This document shows, in pieces, positions 20,938-32,281 of a stretch of 64,000 nt of DNA. Under the pieces are notes generated by a model. The model saw only the letters and a list, made by a program, of their open reading frames with translations. It ran no database searches and was not told the origin of the DNA. This stretch comes from Cristatella mucedo (lineage: Eukaryota > Bryozoa > Phylactolaemata > Cristatellidae), in the NCBI GenBank assembly GCA_009760855.2, contig WPIO01000005.1:4448001-4512000 (forward strand). Reading direction: 5' to 3'. Positions within the stretch are counted from its first letter, which is position 1. Each line of letters opens with the position of its first letter. The position numbers and the translations under genes are program-made.

Positions 20938-22376
20938 TGTCTCACCTATTACTATCAAATAATGCTCATCTGACCACATGTGGATTTCCTTCAGAATGGA
21001 GTTTGCCCGCTACTCTTGATCTAAAATCATCTGTGAATTTCTTAACCTCGAGACCCTTGAAATTGATTTTGTCCGAGCAAATATTAATTTTTCGCCTTTG
21101 CCGCGAAATTCCCTTTTCGTACTTCATCATTGGTAGATTGCCGAAACACGATACTGGCTGACATGCTCGACGAGTCTGCATTTTTGAATAAGTGCACTGT
21201 GTGCCAGTCATCGCCCAGACATCCATGGCTTAACACAGATATTCAACTAGCTAGGTCTATTAAGGCAAAGCTTGAGAAAGAGTACAAGAAATCAGGACTG
21301 AGACTGTCCATCGTCTAGCATAGGAAAAGTACTCTAGACTGTACCGATCAATTCTAGCAAAAGCCAAGTCTAGCTTCTATAAAACTATTGTTGAATCTCA
21401 GATGCACAATCCAAAAATATTGATGCCAGTGATAAAAAATCGCCTTAACCACAGGTTTAGTAATCCTTGCGGTGATCTAGTTGATTGCTGCTCAAGCTTC
21501 TTTGTCAGCAAGAGAGACAAGATTAGAGAGTCAATCCCTAAGGTAGCAGCATCAGAAGTGATGTGGTCTGCTTTCCATCAAGAACAGCTCCACATGTCTC
21601 GCCACCCTCAATTCAGTGCAGTGCCTCGATGTCTACATCCAAGGAGCCCACGATTGACCGCATCCCGAAATTCATCTTCCAGTAAAAAAAGACTGTGAGT
21701 ACTCTAGACTCTATTCGCACTGATCTACTTCTATGATGTATGGATCAGCATCTGCATAACTAACAAAATGAATAGCCCAGGTGATGTCTCCCACCTCTCA
21801 AAAATGCTGTAATTAGGCCACCGATTAAGAAAAAACACCGAACCAAGAAAACCTGAGCAGCTTCCGCCCACTCTCTCTTTTACATTACATAAAGGTACTG
21901 GGTCGAGTTGAGGCAGACCAACTGATTTCGTACATTGAAACTTCACACCTAGCAACTATGTTTCATTCTGGTTTCAGAGCAAATAAATCATATGAGTCTG
22001 TATTGCTTTGGGTGTATAACAACTTTCTTAGGAATGCAGACTTAAAAGAAAAGTCTCTCTGCTTGTTTTGCTTAATATTTTGGCAGTTTTTGATACTATT
22101 GATCGCCAAGGCCTTCTCGATCGCCTCTGAACTAATCTAGGCATCACTGGCACAGCACTCAATAGTTCAGTGTCTGTCTCAGCGGGAGACTCCACACCAT
22201 TGATGCTTCAGGAAAAGTATCATCCGAAAAACCACTGAAGCATGGGACGCTTCGGGGCCCTGCGCTTGGTCTGCTTCTCTTCACAGTTTATATTCTCCTT
22301 ATTGCCAATGTGATCGCCAAGCAAAATTAAGGCTTTCAATTTTATGCAGACGGCATCCAGTTGTACAATTGCCTTG
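20938..22376 (+). mobile_element. L2-like LINE ORF2 linker and RT, continuation of the 18.9-kb copy
   Basis: The linker reads DMLDESAFLNKCTV and HPWLNTDIQLARSIKAKLEK, which is the conserved P-W-x-N..I segment between endonuclease and RT. RT follows with LEQADQLISYIET-like sequence and FHSGFRANKSYESVLL, ending at FYADGIQLY near 22340, where the second catalytic D is lost. At 22376 it is joined to a second RT copy that starts again at the FQSG-type block. Confidence 0.75.
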
Positions 22377-23530
22377 ATATATTGAAACTTCAAATCTTGC
22401 TAGTAAGTTTCAGTCTGGCCTTAGAGCTAATAACTCCACAGAATCAGCATTGCTTAGGGTGTACAGCGACCTACTAAGGAATGCAGACATGAGTAGAGTA
22501 TCTCTGCTTGTTTTGCTCGATCTTTCGGCAGCTTTTGATACTATCGATCACCAAGTCCTTCTTGAGCGCCTCTCATCTCACCTTAGGCATCACTGGCACT
22601 GCTCTGCAGTGGTTCAGGTCCTATCTCAGTGGGAGACTCCAGAGTATTGACGTGAATGGACAAATATCATCCGAGGTACCTCTGAAATATGGGGTACCTC
22701 AGGGCTCCGTGCCATGTCCAGTTCTTTTCGCGGTTTCAACTCTCCCTCTTGCCAATGTGATTGCCACAATGTAGGCTTTCACTTCTATACGGATGACACT
22801 CAGTTGTACCTTTACTTTGGTCCCTCCCAGGCTTCGAGCACTTCGAATTCTCTCAACTCCCTTACTGTATAAATTTCTGACATCCGCACACGGATGGTTT
22901 CAAACTTACTCAAAATTAAATGACAATAAATAACAATTAATAGTCATAAAGGAACCAAGTGTAACTCAGAAATGGTAATTTAACACTAAAAATCGGCTCT
23001 GCAAGCATATCTCCTGTTGCATCTTCGCGAGATCTTGGTGTCTTTTTCCCTAGTGACCCATTTGCAAAACGACCACACCAGCTCTGCAGTAAAGTCTGCC
23101 TTCTTTCATCTAGGCTTTGCTAAAATTGGGCTTGCTTAGACAGAAATATTACTTTCAAATTTATTCTTGCATTTGTGAAACATCCCATCACGACTTCTGT
23201 AAACCACTGTTTACTAGTATACGAGCTTGTGCAATCAGGTGCTTACATTTGGTGCAAAACTCTGCAGCTAAGCTTTTCAGTCGTAAGCGTCGCAGCCATC
23301 GCATTATATCACTTCTCATCGACCTGTACTGGCTTCCAATCAAGCAGCGTATCGCTCGTCAAGGCTATGTCACTCACTTTTTGGCATCTCCATTCTCTGG
23401 CTCTAGCCTACATATCAGAACTATCTCATAAGGCTAGGCGTCGTACCAACTACTTTTCCGAATCAAATTTTTTAGCTATACGTCGTACGGACTTATAATC
23501 TTTTGGAGACTGTGCCTATAGTTAGTATTC
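22377..23530 (+). mobile_element. Second L2-like LINE copy (RT to C-terminus)
   Basis: It restarts at KFQSGLRANNSTESALLRVY, followed by LLVLLDLSAAFDTIDHQVLL, the QWFRSYLSGRLQSIDV segment, GVPQGSV, a modified catalytic FYTDDTQLYL near 22785, and the C-terminal QNSAAKLFSRKRR and LYWLPIKQRI. It has several frame shifts. The repeat of the RT opening directly after the previous copy suggests insertion or tandem duplication. Confidence 0.8.
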
Positions 23531-23639
23531 TCTCAAAGCCTGAAAGACCCAGCCCTGTATCAAGCAAGCATCTGTGGGTTTGACCGGGTTTTTCCCTGGT
23601 ACTTTACCATTGGGTTACTTTTTATTGTGTAGCAATTCG

Positions 23640-24225
23640 CCAAATGAAGTAATCAAGGGATGCCTACACGTATAATCTGGGCGTGATAATTCGAAGCGAA
23701 TTTACAATGGATGGGGCAAATCGCCTCCATCCTTAAGTCGGCCGACTATCACCTTAGGGGCTCTTTCAAAATCAGAGACCGCTTTGGCAAGATTAAGGCA
23801 GTTAACTAGTTCAAGTATTTGTGACACCACATCCAGATTGTGTCATTCTCTCTATTCAGGAAAACAGGCCTGTACCCTTAATCTTAACCTTTGAAGACTA
23901 TTGCAAAATTCAGCAGAACGTCTGGCCTGTGGCCGAGGGCATTGCTGCCACTTCTATATGAGCTTCACTAGCTCTCGATCAAGCATGAAATTGATTTCAA
24001 GATCCTCAGACTGGCTCACATGTCGCTTCACTCCTGTACCATTCTCTTCATCTCTCTTGCACTGGTATACAAACCGATTCCAGTTCTCTCTCGTTAAACC
24101 AGCTATTTGGCTTCGTTTTGCCGTCTTTCGTACTGAAGAGGACATTTTTAGCGATCGGGAATTCAGTTCATACACACTGAAAGTCAGGAACTCGCTTTAG
24201 TCGTGGTCAATGTTTGAAAAGACTA
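23640..24225 (+). mobile_element. Decayed LINE ORF2 C-terminus, divergent family
   Basis: Frames in this stretch give QNSAERLACGR, a segment like LH.LSIKHEIDFKILRLA and, further on, REFSSYTLKVRNSL. These match the order of C-terminal L2/CR1 motifs but not the main family. A relative of the same type lies at 43.58-43.90 kb. Confidence 0.5.
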
Positions 24226-24229
24226 TTAT

Positions 24230-25870
24230 TTCAGATTCAGCTAAAGAAGCATCTGTTACTCCCCGCTATTCCTGTACCCTAGAGAACTTGTCTCTTTTTA
24301 CTTCTTTATACTCTGCGTGCTTATCAGTGAATGGTTCAGTGCTTGCCATTTGCAGAGTTCCTAATAGCCAGATATGATTTCATGTATGGCATTGAGCCTT
24401 GGTGATTGATTCTCTCGCAGAGAATAGCAAAGCTACTCGACTGAGATTTAGTTCTCTTGGAGCGCCATACAAACCACCAATTGTTATATTCATAATTATT
24501 GTCATTAACCCCGCCATGCCCCTGCTTCTAAGCCACCACCGATTACTGACAGATGCTTCTAATGCGACCAAGTAGTCCTCGTTGTCAGAATTCGGTCGCC
24601 CTCTGCGATCTGCTCGATCGCATGCACCGATGGAACCAATCTGCTCGATGACCCATTCGTACAATTGTACGAGTTTCCTCCTCTCGCTCTGCCAGCCTCG
24701 ACTGAATGACAAAATCCACGCGTCACAGTCGTCGTTTACGTTGCAACTACATCGTTCCCTCTCGCGCTCGCAACTACAACGCTCCCGCTCCCCCATCGTT
24801 TTCGCTCGCGGAGCAGTTATTTCAGTTCAAGCGACTTCCACAGTAGAAAAACATTGCGATCGTTTCGAGAGTTTTAATATTACTGCTTTTCTTTCGAACG
24901 CCCCTGGAGAACACACAAACACGAGCACGAAGCTCTTCAGAGGCGTCGAGCTACGCAGCAGCTGAGAGCTGCTGCTCGCGGAACGATCTGTACAAATACC
25001 CCTCGAGCCCGTGAGATAGTAGCATCTGGAAGCAGCTCTTTGGTCCCGATAGCAGCAGAAGCACGCCGGTAGCAGCTGGGCATCTATTAGCAAGCAGAAA
25101 CGTACACCTACACTCATAAGGAAGGCATCGGACGGCAATTCTGAGCGAGCACGTTAGTGGAGGAAAATTTAAGCCGACACTTTAATGCCTGTACTAGATG
25201 CTGTTGGACCGTTTCCTGCTCGAGGCGAGCTGTTCTTCGACTGCCGATTCTGCGGCAAACTTCCATTTATTTTTCTCCCGATTTCACAGCACGGGTCGAA
25301 GGTATATTTTAGAATGGTGAATGTTGTTGTCAGTAGCACCTTCAATCTTTACTGCGGCTTATATGGAAATTTAAATTAGTACGATCAGTTAAGTGCCTCA
25401 AGTTTACTGCTCGATATAACTCAAATCAACTTCTACTTGCTGGCATCATCTTTAACAGCATTGTCAGATGGATGCGCTTATTTGCTAAACGCAGCAGAAC
25501 TGTCCTAGATTGGAAATTATCTGTTCGTAATAATCTTTCAATAATGGAACAGCCAATACAGAGCCAAGCTCAGTTGGTCTTGGAATGCAAAGGTGAGAAA
25601 TATTTTGGATTCATCGTAAATACTTCAATTGAGGACAAACAAGTCTCAGTTTCTTTGCACTAACGGACAGCTCATCTCGATAACTAAATGCACGAGAGCT
25701 ATTTGAATCCCCTGCTAAAACTGAGTAGTGTGGGCCTAAGATATTTGTGCAAGCAAACTGGGAAGACTTTTTTCATGGCGGTGAAGGTAGTAAATCGTGA
25801 GAAAAAACATTTAAACTCGTAGCGCTGACGGAGCTTTGATTTGACATACTACAATCAGGCGCCCCTAGGT
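24230..25870. other. Interval without recognised genes
   Basis: The 24.55-25.15 kb part is rich in short CGCTCGCAACTACAACGCTC-like and GCAGCAGC words and contains several overlapping ORFs on both strands, none with a recognisable domain. The rest is AT-rich and featureless. Confidence 0.35.
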
Positions 25871-25875
25871 AATAT

Positions 25876-26024
25876 CCCAAGGGTAAGTTGCTTGGTCATA
25901 ACGACCCACGTCATAGGTTTGAGTCTTGCTCAAGGGGGATCTTTTATTGCCCGCTGAAAGGGTGGTGGTAGCCGGTAGCCGGCTCTTCTTCCGCTGTAAG
26001 AATGAGGCTGTTGAATCAGCTAGC
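25876..26024 (+). mobile_element. SINE-2 copy
   Basis: The head carries box-B-like AGGTTTGAGTCTTGC (about 25914-25928), then TTTATTGCCCGCTG and the tail GAATGAGGCTGTTGAATCAG. It aligns along its length with the copies at 1.4 and 45.2 kb, with the insertion GTAGCCGGTAGCC in the body. Confidence 0.7.
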
Positions 26025-26342
26025 ATGTATTTATTAATTTATAAGTTTCAAAGAGGACAAGCGGCTGCGAACTCTTGCATTTTAACTTTCGCATCGTCTA
26101 TCCCATGTAAAATACGATCGGAAAGGCTTTCACTAAACTTGAATTTTTCTTGAGACTTTGGCGTTAATAAATAGCTCTATAAAAATTTTTTGTTAAGACT
26201 ACCCTTGTGAAGCAGTAGCTAACGTTTAAATTAATTGTTTGCTTAGAAAATTCTGTAAATCTAAAATCTATTTAAAGGAACTTAAGCAATGGCTCTGAAT
26301 AGCGTCGTATGTAATATATCCCCTTCTGTAACTACACAATCC

Positions 26343-26690
26343 AACAAAGACTATGTGAGTGTTAAGCAGGAGAGTTTTTTTATAGCACACTCTCAGCTAA
26401 ATGGCTTTCGGTATTCATTCGGTAGCAAAAAGACTTCATCTCACGCAACAAAGAAAAACTAAGAAGAATAGCTGAGCCAGGAGAGCAGTTTAGGTAGTGA
26501 GTGGCATGTAAGTAGCAGCTCAGAACGGCTGGACAGGATTTGCCGTAGTCGGCCGTAGGAGAGTAGTTGTCCTTGGGCAAGCATTTTGGATGTGAGTTCC
26601 AAAATCTAGGACCTTCAGAGAAAAAGCTTCTGTCGCCAATGGTCCTGGCGTCGTTTAGTTGCACCTTCGTTGCTTGCTCAGCTTAGCACA
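26343..26690 (-). mobile_element. LINE ORF2 C-terminus, family B
   Basis: The minus-strand frame reads LNDARTIGDRSFFSEGPRFW, then NYSPTADYG, a cysteine-containing stretch with LNCSPGSAILLSFSLLRE and MNTESHLAESVL. It matches the plus-strand copy at 8.57 kb along its whole length at protein level. The coding pattern is conserved although the DNA has diverged. Confidence 0.65.
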
Positions 26691-26930
26691 CTGCCTTGGC
26701 AGGTGATAACACTGCCTAATGTGTATAGTGCCTAGCGAAGTCTTGATGCAAACGTAAATTGCAATCCGAACTATCGTTGCAAAGTGCAAGCAAAGGTAGC
26801 TTGCACTTATGCACTTATGGCTTGCGGTAGCACAGATTGCAGCTGGAAAAAGGAGAGTAAAACGATGACGCGGTAAGATATTGAAATGCCGCATGCAGCG
26901 CACATGTATAAGCACAAGCCCTCACAGTAG
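26690..26930 (-). repeat. Unclassified repeat shared with 32.0 kb
   Basis: About 240-270 bp align with 32004-32280. Both contain GATAACACTGC(C/G)TAATGTG, AAAGGTAGCTTGCACTTATG and CACATGTAT(A/C)A(G/A)CACAA. On the minus strand both copies keep a similar translation (CMRNFNILLRHGFTLLFPA in one, CMRHFNILPRHRFTLLFPA in the other). It joins the family-B LINE C-terminus and may be part of that element. Confidence 0.65.
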
Positions 26931-27154
26931 TACAATCGATTCCACTTATCAGAATGCGCTCGGGCCGGCAAAGGGCCATTCTTATAGGCAGAGCTTTCCC
27001 ATATGGCAGTAAGACTATTGCCAGAGTAAATCTGGGACGCGGAACTGTTATTCTTATAAGCAAAGTATTCCTATATCCAATATGCTAATGCGCGGAGTCG
27101 ACTGTACACAGATCGCAGGTATTCCTGCAGATGCTTTAGTGCGCTGATACCGGA

Positions 27155-27500
27155 TGAAAGCTCTGCACTAAGGTTGCCTGTCGTTAACGTCAAACCTGCT
27201 ATATTTTTTGACTTCTTAAAGGATCTGCACCGACTCTCCATCAAGCAGCGTATTGACTTCTGGCACTCAATTTACGCCCTTTTCGTCACCTTGCTCAAGC
27301 CTACCCATCGGAAATACTTCCTTGTTAGGCTTGGCATCGCACCACCTATTTTTAAGACTCGAGTCGTTTAGCTGTGCCTCCAGCCAACCTCAAATCCTCA
27401 GGAAACCGATCCCTGAATTCGTATGCTCGTGCAGCCTGGACAAGATTACCGACTTAAGTCCTGATATCATCCCCTTACTTGACGACGTATATTAGGAAAC
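27155..27500 (+). mobile_element. Decayed L2-like LINE C-terminus
   Basis: Mixed frames give DLHRLSIKQRIDF (standing for LHWLPVKQRIDF), LAQAYPSEILPC, PPANLKSSGNRSLNSYARAAW and a short end. The order matches the main L2 C-terminus. Divergence and frame changes indicate an old copy. Confidence 0.6.
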
Positions 27501-27572
27501 ATCACACCAACCTGCTCCTCATGCAATACACGATGACGAAATCTGAAACTCTACTCCCCTGCTTTCAAGCAC

Positions 27573-28169
27573 ATGGAAAAACGTTCGTTTTCAGTTTCCG
27601 GTGCTTTAGTTTCAGGCCCTTCAAGTTCTTCAGAAAGCACATGTGCGATCGCTCGCACTTATAGTGAAATATTGGCATGCAGTAGGCCGACTCGATGGCT
27701 TGCGATAGTTACGTCATCCAGTGGTCTGGACGAGGTGATGATTTTAGAAAAGACTGCTACAGCTACAGCACATAACGCCGCTGACGTTACGTTAGAGATC
27801 CCAAGTTCTCATACAGAAGAGGAACCAGTGAACACTACGGCTGAGAAGGTCGCTGGCACGGGTCTCGTGGCTGAGTCAAGGCCTTTGAAAAAATTGTGTT
27901 GCTATTGTATTTTTAATTTTAAAGCTGACAATCAACATATTTACATTATCAGAGCAAACAGTATAATATACTGGTACCGTGATTGCAAAAAATACGGTAT
28001 ATTGTCCTGTAATCGAAGCAAACTTATAATATTAAAGCCTACCAAACGTGCTGCACGGACTTACATAGTCTGCGATCCACATACTGCGGCCAGACTCAGG
28101 CTTCTGGAAGTACTGTTTAAACTTGAAACTGAAAAACTTAACTGTCCCATGAGTATTGCGATACAATAG
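27573..28169 (+). CDS. Unidentified 198-aa ORF, possible zinc-ribbon/FLYWCH-like C-terminal part
   Basis: It runs from an ATG at 27573 to a TAG at 28169 with no interruption. The N-terminal ~100 residues are low in order-promoting residues (SSSSESTCAIAR, EIPSSHTEEEPVNTTAEK). The C-terminal part changes character: LCCYCIFNFKADNQHIYII, SIIYWYRDCKKYGILSCNR and RTYIVCDPHTAARLRLLEV. The YW, spaced C and C..H pattern recalls FLYWCH/WRKY-like fingers found at the N-terminus of MULE-type transposases, but the spacing is not canonical. The neighbourhood is transposon debris. It could be a domesticated fragment, a real small gene or chance. Confidence 0.35.
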   Translation: MEKRSFSVSGALVSGPSSSSESTCAIARTYSEILACSRPTRWLAIVTSSSGLDEVMILEKTATATAHNAADVTLEIPSSHTEEEPVNTTAEKVAGTGLVAESRPLKKLCCYCIFNFKADNQHIYIIRANSIIYWYRDCKKYGILSCNRSKLIILKPTKRAARTYIVCDPHTAARLRLLEVLFKLETEKLNCPMSIAIQ

Positions 28170-28617
28170 GTATTGCTAATCTGGACCATGCCATTTACTA
28201 AATTTCTGCGCCACTAAATAAAATATATTGTTAACAATACAATCCTCTATATTTTCACATAAATATATATTTTTGCGCAAGCCTGGCCAGGTCAGGGTGG
28301 GGCTGTTGGAGCCACTGGGGCTCACCGTGGACGCATTGGCCACGGTCAGCCTCAGTGGTCACGCGGAGCTGGCACGTGGAGGAGCCGGCTGTTGGTACCA
28401 AGTCGGCGGCTCTACGGTGCTGGTAGTGTAGGGCGCGCGGCACAAGGAAGGCCGGTCGTGAGAGAATCATCGAGAAGTAATCTTGAATGCTGCGAACCGC
28501 TCGCGTATGTGAAGCTTTACGCTGCCAGCAATGTCGACTAGTGTGTGCACAGGCGTGTTCGAGCTACAGCAACAAGTTTCGACTGGAGACGCGGGTGGAG
28601 GTAGTGCCATGTCGGGG

Positions 28618-28766
28618 ATAATAATAATAATAAAATTCATTTGTATAGCGCCCTAAGAGAACTTAAGCTCTATTCAGGCGCTTCACATATGCCTCGGGGC
28701 TCGATCCCACGACCTCAGCTAGATTTGGTCGGGGCGAGTACCTTAACAGCTGGACCAAAGCAGCTT
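28618..28766 (-). mobile_element. SINE-1 copy
   Basis: On the minus strand: head GCTGCTTTGGTCCAGCTGTT, box B GGGATCGAGCCC, the body segment GAGGCATATGTGAAGCGCC, a hairpin with a GCGCC/GGCGC stem, CTATACAAATGAA and an ATT repeat. It is nearly intact and lacks the long A/T-rich spacer between boxes. Confidence 0.85.
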
Positions 28767-28829
28767 GGGATTCCGCGGGATATAATTGGCCGGGTGCGGA
28801 TTCACCCGACGAAGCACAGATAAATTGAT

Positions 28830-29980
28830 AAATCGCAAGCCTGAGATGCAAGCCTTTTACTTGCATGAAGCTTTTACTGTCAGTTTAGTTTTTGTCATGC
28901 TTCCTCCAGTCGCTGTTTAGTTCAACGCAAAGATTAGTCCATAGGAAAACCGCAGCCAATCGTATCTGACTGAGTGCTCTTCTCGCCAGCCTCACGCAAT
29001 ACGCTTATCTAAACTATTTAGATTGGTTTAATCTAAAATAAAAATATGTCCTTTGCAATTCTTTTACAACCAAGTGGCCTTGGAAGTACTGAGAGCTTCG
29101 CCAATGCCCTACGGTCAGGCTTCGTTGATGGCTCCACACGATTGCCCTAACTAGCGCCGCCGCCTCAAATCTGGTTCCTGTCCCCCAGCACTTGTAGTTT
29201 ACCACAAATATGGTCTCCATGGACAGACTTAATGATTTCGTCGGTCACATCGTCCACTATTCCTTTCAAAGCAACGTAGAAGGCTTTCGCGCTCTGGAGA
29301 CGGCACTTATGATTGGTCGTTAGCTCGAGGCTTCCGTTGGTCTTCCGTCGGTCTTAGCCAGGAAATAGATTCGTGATCAGCTCCATCTGCCTTACAAAGG
29401 TAAACAGTAAAAAATGAACTAGCTTATTTAGAGCCTCTAGCACCAGAAAAGCACCTGCGGCTGTCACTTCCGTTTCATGCATAATCGTCGATCAACTCAC
29501 TGCCACTTGACTCGCTTCGCTGAGCCATTGTAATTTCGCCACGGAGGACAACGCTGCACCATCTTGCCGCTTGACAGAAGTGCGCCATCTTGCGGCGTGA
29601 CGGACTTTCTTGCTTTAATAAGTGGAGATTACAGTTCCTCAGAAGTGCGAAGTCTAACTAGGAGCTTCTTTTGACGTCTTCCAATCGCTCGCGTTTTCCG
29701 AGTAAATTTTAACGCGATCGCGTTATGATAGCCTAACCGGTGTATTCGAACTCAAATTAGCTCAACGTTATGCTTATAGGCGCGAAACAGCGTTGTCTTT
29801 TGGTGATGGTTCAACTTAAAAATGCATTTTTGTTTCAGCATGCTTACTTGGAGCAGCAAGAACCCGTGATTCGGGGAACCGTCAAAATATTAATCCAGAA
29901 AAATGGCTACCTTCTGCAACCGGATGGTTTCTCATTATAGTTTCATTGCGATACTTTCCAGACCAATTGATATTGTAAGA
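28830..29980. other. Interval without recognised genes
   Basis: No supported gene was seen. A short direct repeat of the type CCATCTTGC(C/G)GC(T/G)TGAC occurs twice near 29560-29605. The 28.2-28.5 kb part just before the SINE is GC-rich, with ORFs on both strands of no recognisable family. Confidence 0.35.
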
Positions 29981-29984
29981 TATT

Positions 29985-30124
29985 CATTAAGCTGCTTCAC
30001 TGCCCAGGTCATGGGTTTGACGCGTGCAGTAGACGACCTTTATTCCTTTATTGCCAACTACAAGCTGCAGTGATAGCCGTTAATACTCTTCTGCTGCTAT
30101 GAAAATGAGGCTGTTAAATCAGCC
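29985..30124 (+). mobile_element. SINE-2 copy, followed by a partial second tail
   Basis: The box-B region is damaged (ATGGGTTTGACGCGTGC), but the body TTTATTGCC..CAAGCTGCAG and the tail AAATGAGGCTGTTAAATCAG are clear. At 30185-30228 a second, shorter piece (CGGCTCTTTTGGCTGC, AAGCTTGTTGAATCA) resembles the SINE-2 3' end again. Confidence 0.6.
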
Positions 30125-30234
30125 ATTGCCGTCATTCGTATTTCATTTATCGCATTCTCCTGCTGTGTAGATAGGAGCAGCGGCGGCTCTTTTGGCTGCT
30201 ATTTAAATTAAGCTTGTTGAATCATCCGACCTTC

Positions 30235-31275
30235 AGTTTTCTTTTAAGAGGACAGAGGGCGGCAGAGTACTTACATTTAGTGATCAGAAAATAGGTGGCA
30301 GAAATTTGACTCGTTCCCGAAATCGATGCTTTCAAAAAATCCCAAAATAATTTGGCGCCTTAGCAGACATGCAAAAATCTTGGCGGGTCTAAAATTTGAA
30401 ATGGTTGAGACGTCAATATTCCGTTCTCCTAGGTCGCAGCTCGTCGGTACAATTCTCTCGAGGACGCCAAGATAAAATCTTCGTTCGCTCTAGCACCACT
30501 CTGTTTCTTTCGGGTGTTACATCTTTACGCAAATCCTGCTTTTGGTTCTTCGCATTCGCAAGGTTAGCAGGTAATGTATCCTAAACTCTCGCCCTAGTAA
30601 AGGTTTAAATTTTACGAATGCTCGGCACCTCAATAGGCGCATCATACTTTCCTTATCAGTAGAACATGTTGAATCTTTCAAAATCAGTCTCAAGTAAATT
30701 AGTCTGGCAAGAGATTAAGCTCATTATGCATTACTGAAAATCAGAACTATCACTATTGAGAATTCTGAATGATTTGCAGAAAGTTGGAGATTAAAGTCGC
30801 TTGAGTGCACCTCAGCTCAAATGGTCTTCGTGTTTTTCACCTTTTCTTACGACTGCAGTAATTTCACAGATAAGCCTCTATCTGATGCATTTTAATTCAC
30901 GGGTTGGTGCTTATTTTTTTCACAAGAATGAAGCGAAAACTATTTTTCAGAATCGGTTGCTTCAGCGAAAATTCAAATACAATCTGGTACGGGGGAAATG
31001 CTGTTCGCTGTTAATCAAGCTAGAGTATGACAATCGCAAGAGCTTTTTAACTTTACAAAAGTTATCATTATTTTTAGGATCCTGATTGATCATGTTCTAT
31101 GGCTTAGGATCTTGTATAATGCTCTACCGAATTATTGCAACTAGTGGAATGTATTGAGACTATTGCATTTATAGGAAAATATAAATATAAATTCAAGCGA
31201 CGCCATTCAATAAAACTGCACTCTGCGTCCGTGCTGCCGACATGCTAAGCAGCAACAAAGAGCACTTATGATACT
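30235..31275. other. Interval without recognised genes
   Basis: AT-rich sequence with short ORFs only, the longest 94 codons at 30801-31085, without a recognisable motif. Nothing is called. Confidence 0.35.
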
Positions 31276-31279
31276 TTCA

Positions 31280-31420
31280 TGGCCCCAGTCTTTCTATTAG
31301 CTGCGTCTGAGACTATTGATCACGAGATCATACTTGAATGATTGACAACAAATAATGGTCGGGCAGAATTGGGCTCCAACTCGTCCACTTGTCCGATCGT
31401 GTTCAATTCTGGTACGGCGT
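31280..31420 (+). mobile_element. RT stub of a LINE
   Basis: TATTAGCTGCGTCTGAGACT and the following bases translate to LLAASETIDHEIILE, a decayed form of the LSAAFDTIDHxxLLERL block of L2/CR1 reverse transcriptases. It resembles the stub at 32.29 kb over about 120 bp. Confidence 0.5.
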
Positions 31421-32003
31421 AGCGCCCCACCTGAACGAAACATCAGGTTCTTCCAAAATAACAATTACTGCAGAGGGATTAAAAGTCTTTCATCGGCGAC
31501 GCGCATCCAGCGCGCCATTTCATTTTGTTTCTCCAGAGGAGGGCTGCTGCAGTTTTTTGAGGGCATAAGTAATTACAATATTAACAATTTCGCTTTAGAT
31601 CCCGCTACAAGAGAAGCGATGACCAAGAGTGAATGACAAGCAAAGCATCACGCTTAAGCAAGCATGCAAAATATCCAATTATCCATTGAAAGCATTTGAA
31701 AACCGCCACGAAGACACACAGGTATTGCATAAGAGTTAGCGGGTAAGAGTGAGTGAAGGAGTGACCTTCGGGGCGAAGCTTCAGACTCTAAAAATGGAGG
31801 CACGGGTCAATCTTAAGAGAGTATAAGAAAAGCAAACGTTCGGACTTTCCAATTACGATTTATTGCAATTTTGTTAGACGTACTAAGAGGCCAGGTTATC
31901 TGTGCTTTTTCCGCGAGCAGGATCAGAGTCAAAATCCCTAATAAGTTACCGTGTCTTTACGGAAAAACCCAACAAACACGAAATCAGAGGCTGATGACGA
32001 GGC

Positions 32004-32280
32004 CTGGCGTCGTTTAGTGAACCTCTGTTGCTAAGCTTAGCGCACTGCCTTTACAAGTGATAACACTGCGTAATGTGTACAGTGCCTTGCAAAATCTTAA
32101 TGCGAACGTGACCTGCAATCCAAGCTGTCGTTGCAAATTGCAGCAAAGGTAGCTTGCACTTATGGCTGGCGTTAGCAAAGGTTGTAGCTGGAAAAAGCAG
32201 GGTAAAACCATGACGCAGTAAGATGTTGAAATTCCTCATGCAGTGCACATGTATCAACACAAACCCTCGCAGTAATGCTA
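32004..32280 (-). repeat. Unclassified repeat shared with 26.7 kb
   Basis: This is the second copy of the repeat at 26690-26930, with GGCGTCGTTTAGT at its low end and a long minus-strand open frame (32051-32320). It directly adjoins the RT stub at 32282 on the opposite strand. Confidence 0.65.
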
Positions 32281-32281
32281 T

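Noticed and set aside
24380-25138. Overlapping ORFs of 103-138 codons on both strands
   Set aside because: Low-complexity RE/SR-rich words and no recognised domain; no basis for choosing a strand.
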